The position numbers and the translations under genes were made by a program. Of a DNA stretch of 64,000 bases, positions 62,601-64,000 are shown piece after piece. A model generated the notes under the pieces. That model did no database searches. It saw only the letters and a program-made list of their open reading frames with translations, and had not been told where the DNA came from. Origin of the DNA: an uncultured Eubacterium sp. GTDB lineage: Bacteria > Bacillota > Clostridia > Lachnospirales > Lachnospiraceae. Location: positions 1 through 64,000 of the forward strand of contig CAJUTR010000007.1 of the NCBI GenBank assembly GCA_910589665.1, given 5' to 3'. Within the stretch, counting starts at the first letter, position 1. Each line of letters starts with the position of its first letter.

Positions 62601-63999
62601 TATCACGGTCCGCATGTACCGTAATCATAGGCGCTTTGTTCTCCACGATCACACCTTTTACATCTTCGTCGTCGGTACCGATCGTCTTGACATCCGCCTC
62701 ATTCCCGGCTTTGTCCTTTGCTTCCACGCGAACGCTTCCCTTGAAATCGGATGCAACATAAATCTTCGCCTGATAATCCACACCGTGGTCCGAAACCTCT
62801 TCCACCGTCGCAGTTCCTGTTATAACAGTTGCATCGGTAACATCAGCCGCAGGTATAAGAGTATATACAACCTCTTCCACACCGCTGTCGATCTCATTGA
62901 TCGGCACTATAATCTGCAGGCTTTCATTGCGGACGATCCAATCCCAAAGATTCTTATATCCGCTTTCAAAGGATGCTTCGCCCATAGCAGGAGCAGTCGT
63001 ATCCAGTTTTGCCGTCAGCGCCTCGGTTTCCATCATATTGCCGTCCGCATCCTCTGCCTTGAAGGTGTAGGTGTGGCTGCCCTCCGCGATATCATCATAT
63101 ATAAAATGATATTGCACATAACCGTCCGCTGTCTTGCCCTGCGGAACTTCTTTGCTTATGTCTGCGCTGCCGTCCGTGCCGCCTATGCTGCCTGCAAGGG
63201 CATAGGCCCCGCCGTCCCTGCTGACATAGAGTTTGGTCACATCTACATTATCGCTGTAGGTCAGCTTAACCTGAAGGTTCGGATAATATTGATCCCTCCC
63301 GGTCACATCCTCCATGACGCCGTCCACACCGGTCTCCAATGCTGCGCTAAGGGAAGGAGTTACTGTATCACGCCACTTCGCATAGAGGGTAATATCATCT
63401 TCCAGCCGGTCTTTAGTCCCCGCATCTCCCTCGAAATGCCAAGGCTCTTCGCCTTTTGCATCCTTATACCAGCCCATGAAATCATGTCCCGCTTTTATCG
63501 GGTCAGCGGGCCGCTTCACCGTATCATGCCATGACCGATCCATAATCGCGGAAACATTACTGCCGCCCATCGGATGGAACGTAACGGTCAGCGTCCTGCC
63601 CGCATTCGGCCTCACTTCCGTCTCAAATCCGTGTGGTACGCTAGCAGTCGCTTTTACGCGCACTGTCAAAATTCCTGTGGGGACATCCAGTATGCCGGCA
63701 TCCCCTGTCAGTTCTTTCAGATCACTTTCATGCACGCCGGTCCATGTCCTGCCTCCGTCAGCACTGTATTCCATATATTGGGTTACGCCATTTAACTGTG
63801 CGTCAGCTTTGCCGCGGATCGTCTCATCTTTTGCCACACGCACATCTGGTGCCTCCGGACGGGCAGCGATCTTACAGACTGCACAGTCACTGTCAAGCAG
63901 ATCTTCTCTGTACGCCTTGCGGCTGATCTGGAAATTGTCAGTGCCAAACCAGTCTCCTGCCATACGGATACAACCGCTTCCGTCTGCCGTAAATGTTTC
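59689..63999 (-). CDS. Giant secreted multi-repeat surface protein (5' partial)
   Basis: At least 1436 residues; the reading frame stays open to the window edge, so the true start and signal peptide lie outside. Two Listeria-Bacteroides-type repeats are seen (VTFHPMGGSNVSAIMDRSW, then GHDFMGWYKD; and VTLHGNGGSAGTELTDY, then YLFVGWYDN). A set of beta-rich modules with IDYRETSL and GLKADTAYEISTD motifs occurs in two close copies and one distant copy. A 12-residue Pro/Ala repeat linker follows (60340-60450), then a fibronectin-like and a Big2-like domain (SSNKKVATVTAGGKVKAKG) with a lysine-rich end. It is probably a cell-surface adhesin. The terminator at 59584-59617 follows. Confidence 0.85.
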   Translation of the reverse strand, partial: ETFTADGSGCIRMAGDWFGTDNFQISRKAYREDLLDSDCAVCKIAARPEAPDVRVAKDETIRGKADAQLNGVTQYMEYSADGGRTWTGVHESDLKELTGDAGILDVPTGILTVRVKATASVPHGFETEVRPNAGRTLTVTFHPMGGSNVSAIMDRSWHDTVKRPADPIKAGHDFMGWYKDAKGEEPWHFEGDAGTKDRLEDDITLYAKWRDTVTPSLSAALETGVDGVMEDVTGRDQYYPNLQVKLTYSDNVDVTKLYVSRDGGAYALAGSIGGTDGSADISKEVPQGKTADGYVQYHFIYDDIAEGSHTYTFKAEDADGNMMETEALTAKLDTTAPAMGEASFESGYKNLWDWIVRNESLQIIVPINEIDSGVEEVVYTLIPAADVTDATVITGTATVEEVSDHGVDYQAKIYVASDFKGSVRVEAKDKAGNEADVKTIGTDDEDVKGVIVENKAPMITVHADRDIAVTGAAVSAAAADVLGMTVSEEYYETAPELMVNVTDEENDILNGLITGGIASLSYQIGEGEPTLVGTQDEYKNERKTKVDFTIPSAKILEGETDITITAVDHAGNQSTKKLTIKVKTPLDVPRAKIGYVEETLTGLEGDTSYWISVDGEDDSRKMMTTDADGKIMLEEDWIGKTLTIVQISSMESRSNSPEQSITIPLRPDAPILGTEDESHPMWRDGTITGFAADQEYEIAEDSFIIQWRDAVVTDGKITGLYGTGCLPDDALDSFGKYCVRVKAADHPDGTGNFTGHPARVTVGSGLPVRFDMPDADIDYRETSLKERVPGGLVPNAEYKIVYTEDGNTMTSTFMTDDAGYGYIEDVWMGQECQIIRSGYGMSSIDSEAQRLTIPPRPAAPAPVGKEVSGIDREDGMLTGLKADTAYEISTDGGGIWTEKIANEKGEITGLAAADYIVRESATDTKFASQPCEPVKVNGCYEVTLHGNGGSAGTELTDYTEGTGAVLPADWTRDRYLFVGWYDNEAFDGEAVTNISAAETGAKEYWAKWQCEKPASEIDYRETSLTGLAADTKYKLEYEKDGETVSEIITVNQEGNVPIKEEWMGRDCCIICLGNGLSEEDSEAQNLTIPPRPEAPAPKAEDVSGEGREDGKLTGLKADTLYEISTDDGKTWTEKTADANGEITGLAAADYIVREPATDTNFASQPCEPVNVKKYNAATPTPAASADPAETPVPDASANPAETPVPDASADPILTPAPDASGKPIVTPTETQKAFDKEKSKLELHSNLKAIQTGTKLKVSWGRVTGANGYSVYAQYCGKDFSAKSLNRVKNGRITNITIKKINGKKLDTTNNFKMYVVAWKWENGKRASLAKTLIIHTAGKDSVKYTNVKKIQVKKVSYVMKRGSTATLRPKAVLYDKRKKQLTLAHCKEFRYLSSNKKVATVTAGGKVKAKGTGECAIYVFAKNGCKRRIKIKVKK
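60374..60445. repeat. 36-bp tandem repeats coding a Pro-rich linker
   Basis: Two nearly identical 36-bp units (60374-60409 and 60410-60445), with more diverged units on each side, encode 12-residue blocks such as DASADPAETPVP and DASANPAETPVP. Such a linker is typical of surface proteins and could vary in copy number. Confidence 0.85.
60485..61690. repeat. Long direct duplication inside the giant surface protein
   Basis: Segments about 60485-60970 and 61192-61690 encode the same module: IDYRETSL, then IPPRP, then GLKADT, then GLAAADYIVRE, then FASQPCEPV. The copies are about 236 residues apart with high similarity. A third, more distant module lies upstream at about 61700-62240. Confidence 0.8.
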
Positions 64000-64000
64000 A

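Overview
The window looks like a chromosomal segment of an anaerobic Gram-positive Clostridia, most likely a fibre-degrading gut member of the Lachnospiraceae. The evidence is the low-to-middling GC, strong GGAGG-type ribosome binding sites, secreted proteins built from Ig-like (Big2), Listeria-Bacteroides and BspA-like leucine-rich repeat modules, a SpoIID-like protein, a clostridial-type ThiC, and a xylan-degrading gene set. Genus and species cannot be fixed from the sequence alone. Most genes lie on the minus strand.

Layout: (a) 1-1330 holds decayed reading frames: a BspA-type secreted protein remnant and a frameshifted membrane protein. (b) 1335-7522, minus strand: a run with an EF-G/TetM-like GTPase fused to a YacP/Rae1-type NYN nuclease domain, an rRNA-type 2'-O-methyltransferase, an unusual cytoplasmic ParB-BMP fusion and a metallophosphoesterase. 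(c) 7622-9886, plus strand: a TetR regulator with tandem palindromic operator/promoters, a carboxymuconolactone decarboxylase-cupin fusion and a secreted flavodoxin, closed by a long hairpin terminator. (d) 9915-23589: housekeeping and assorted genes (glgP, type-2 ileS, a degenerate HD-GYP protein, a subtilase, a YihY-family membrane protein, a SpoIID protein, thiC). (e) 23667-32102: icd followed by a tightly overlapping seven-gene exosortase G (XrtG) operon, with one Firmicu-CTERM-like substrate, a processive-type family 2 glycosyltransferase, two PTPS-like proteins, a degenerate GGDEF-like membrane protein and a large PTPS-related membrane protein. This is the most unusual system in the window. 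(f) 32262-38905: one operon of two secreted repeat proteins (vWA and GH43) with a soluble chemoreceptor between them. (g) 39027-44311: an AP2-AP2 protein, two small membrane proteins and pheST. (h) 44506-55296: hemicellulose degradation: a secreted GH43, a secreted GH115 alpha-glucuronidase, a Big2 protein, a secreted SGNH hydrolase and an intracellular GH51 arabinofuranosidase. (i) 55322-59014: pyridoxamine kinase and the Trk potassium system. (j) 59155-59579: a group II intron remnant. (k) 59689-63999: the 3' part of a giant secreted repeat protein whose 5' end lies outside the window.

How they work together: the xylan genes would strip acyl, glucuronyl and arabinosyl side groups outside the cell and finish arabino-oligosaccharides inside it. 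No transporter or endoxylanase is visible here. The exosortase operon probably modifies, processes or anchors its own surface protein in the membrane, perhaps with a glycan made by the processive glycosyltransferase. Functions are inferred from motifs read by eye; no database search was run.
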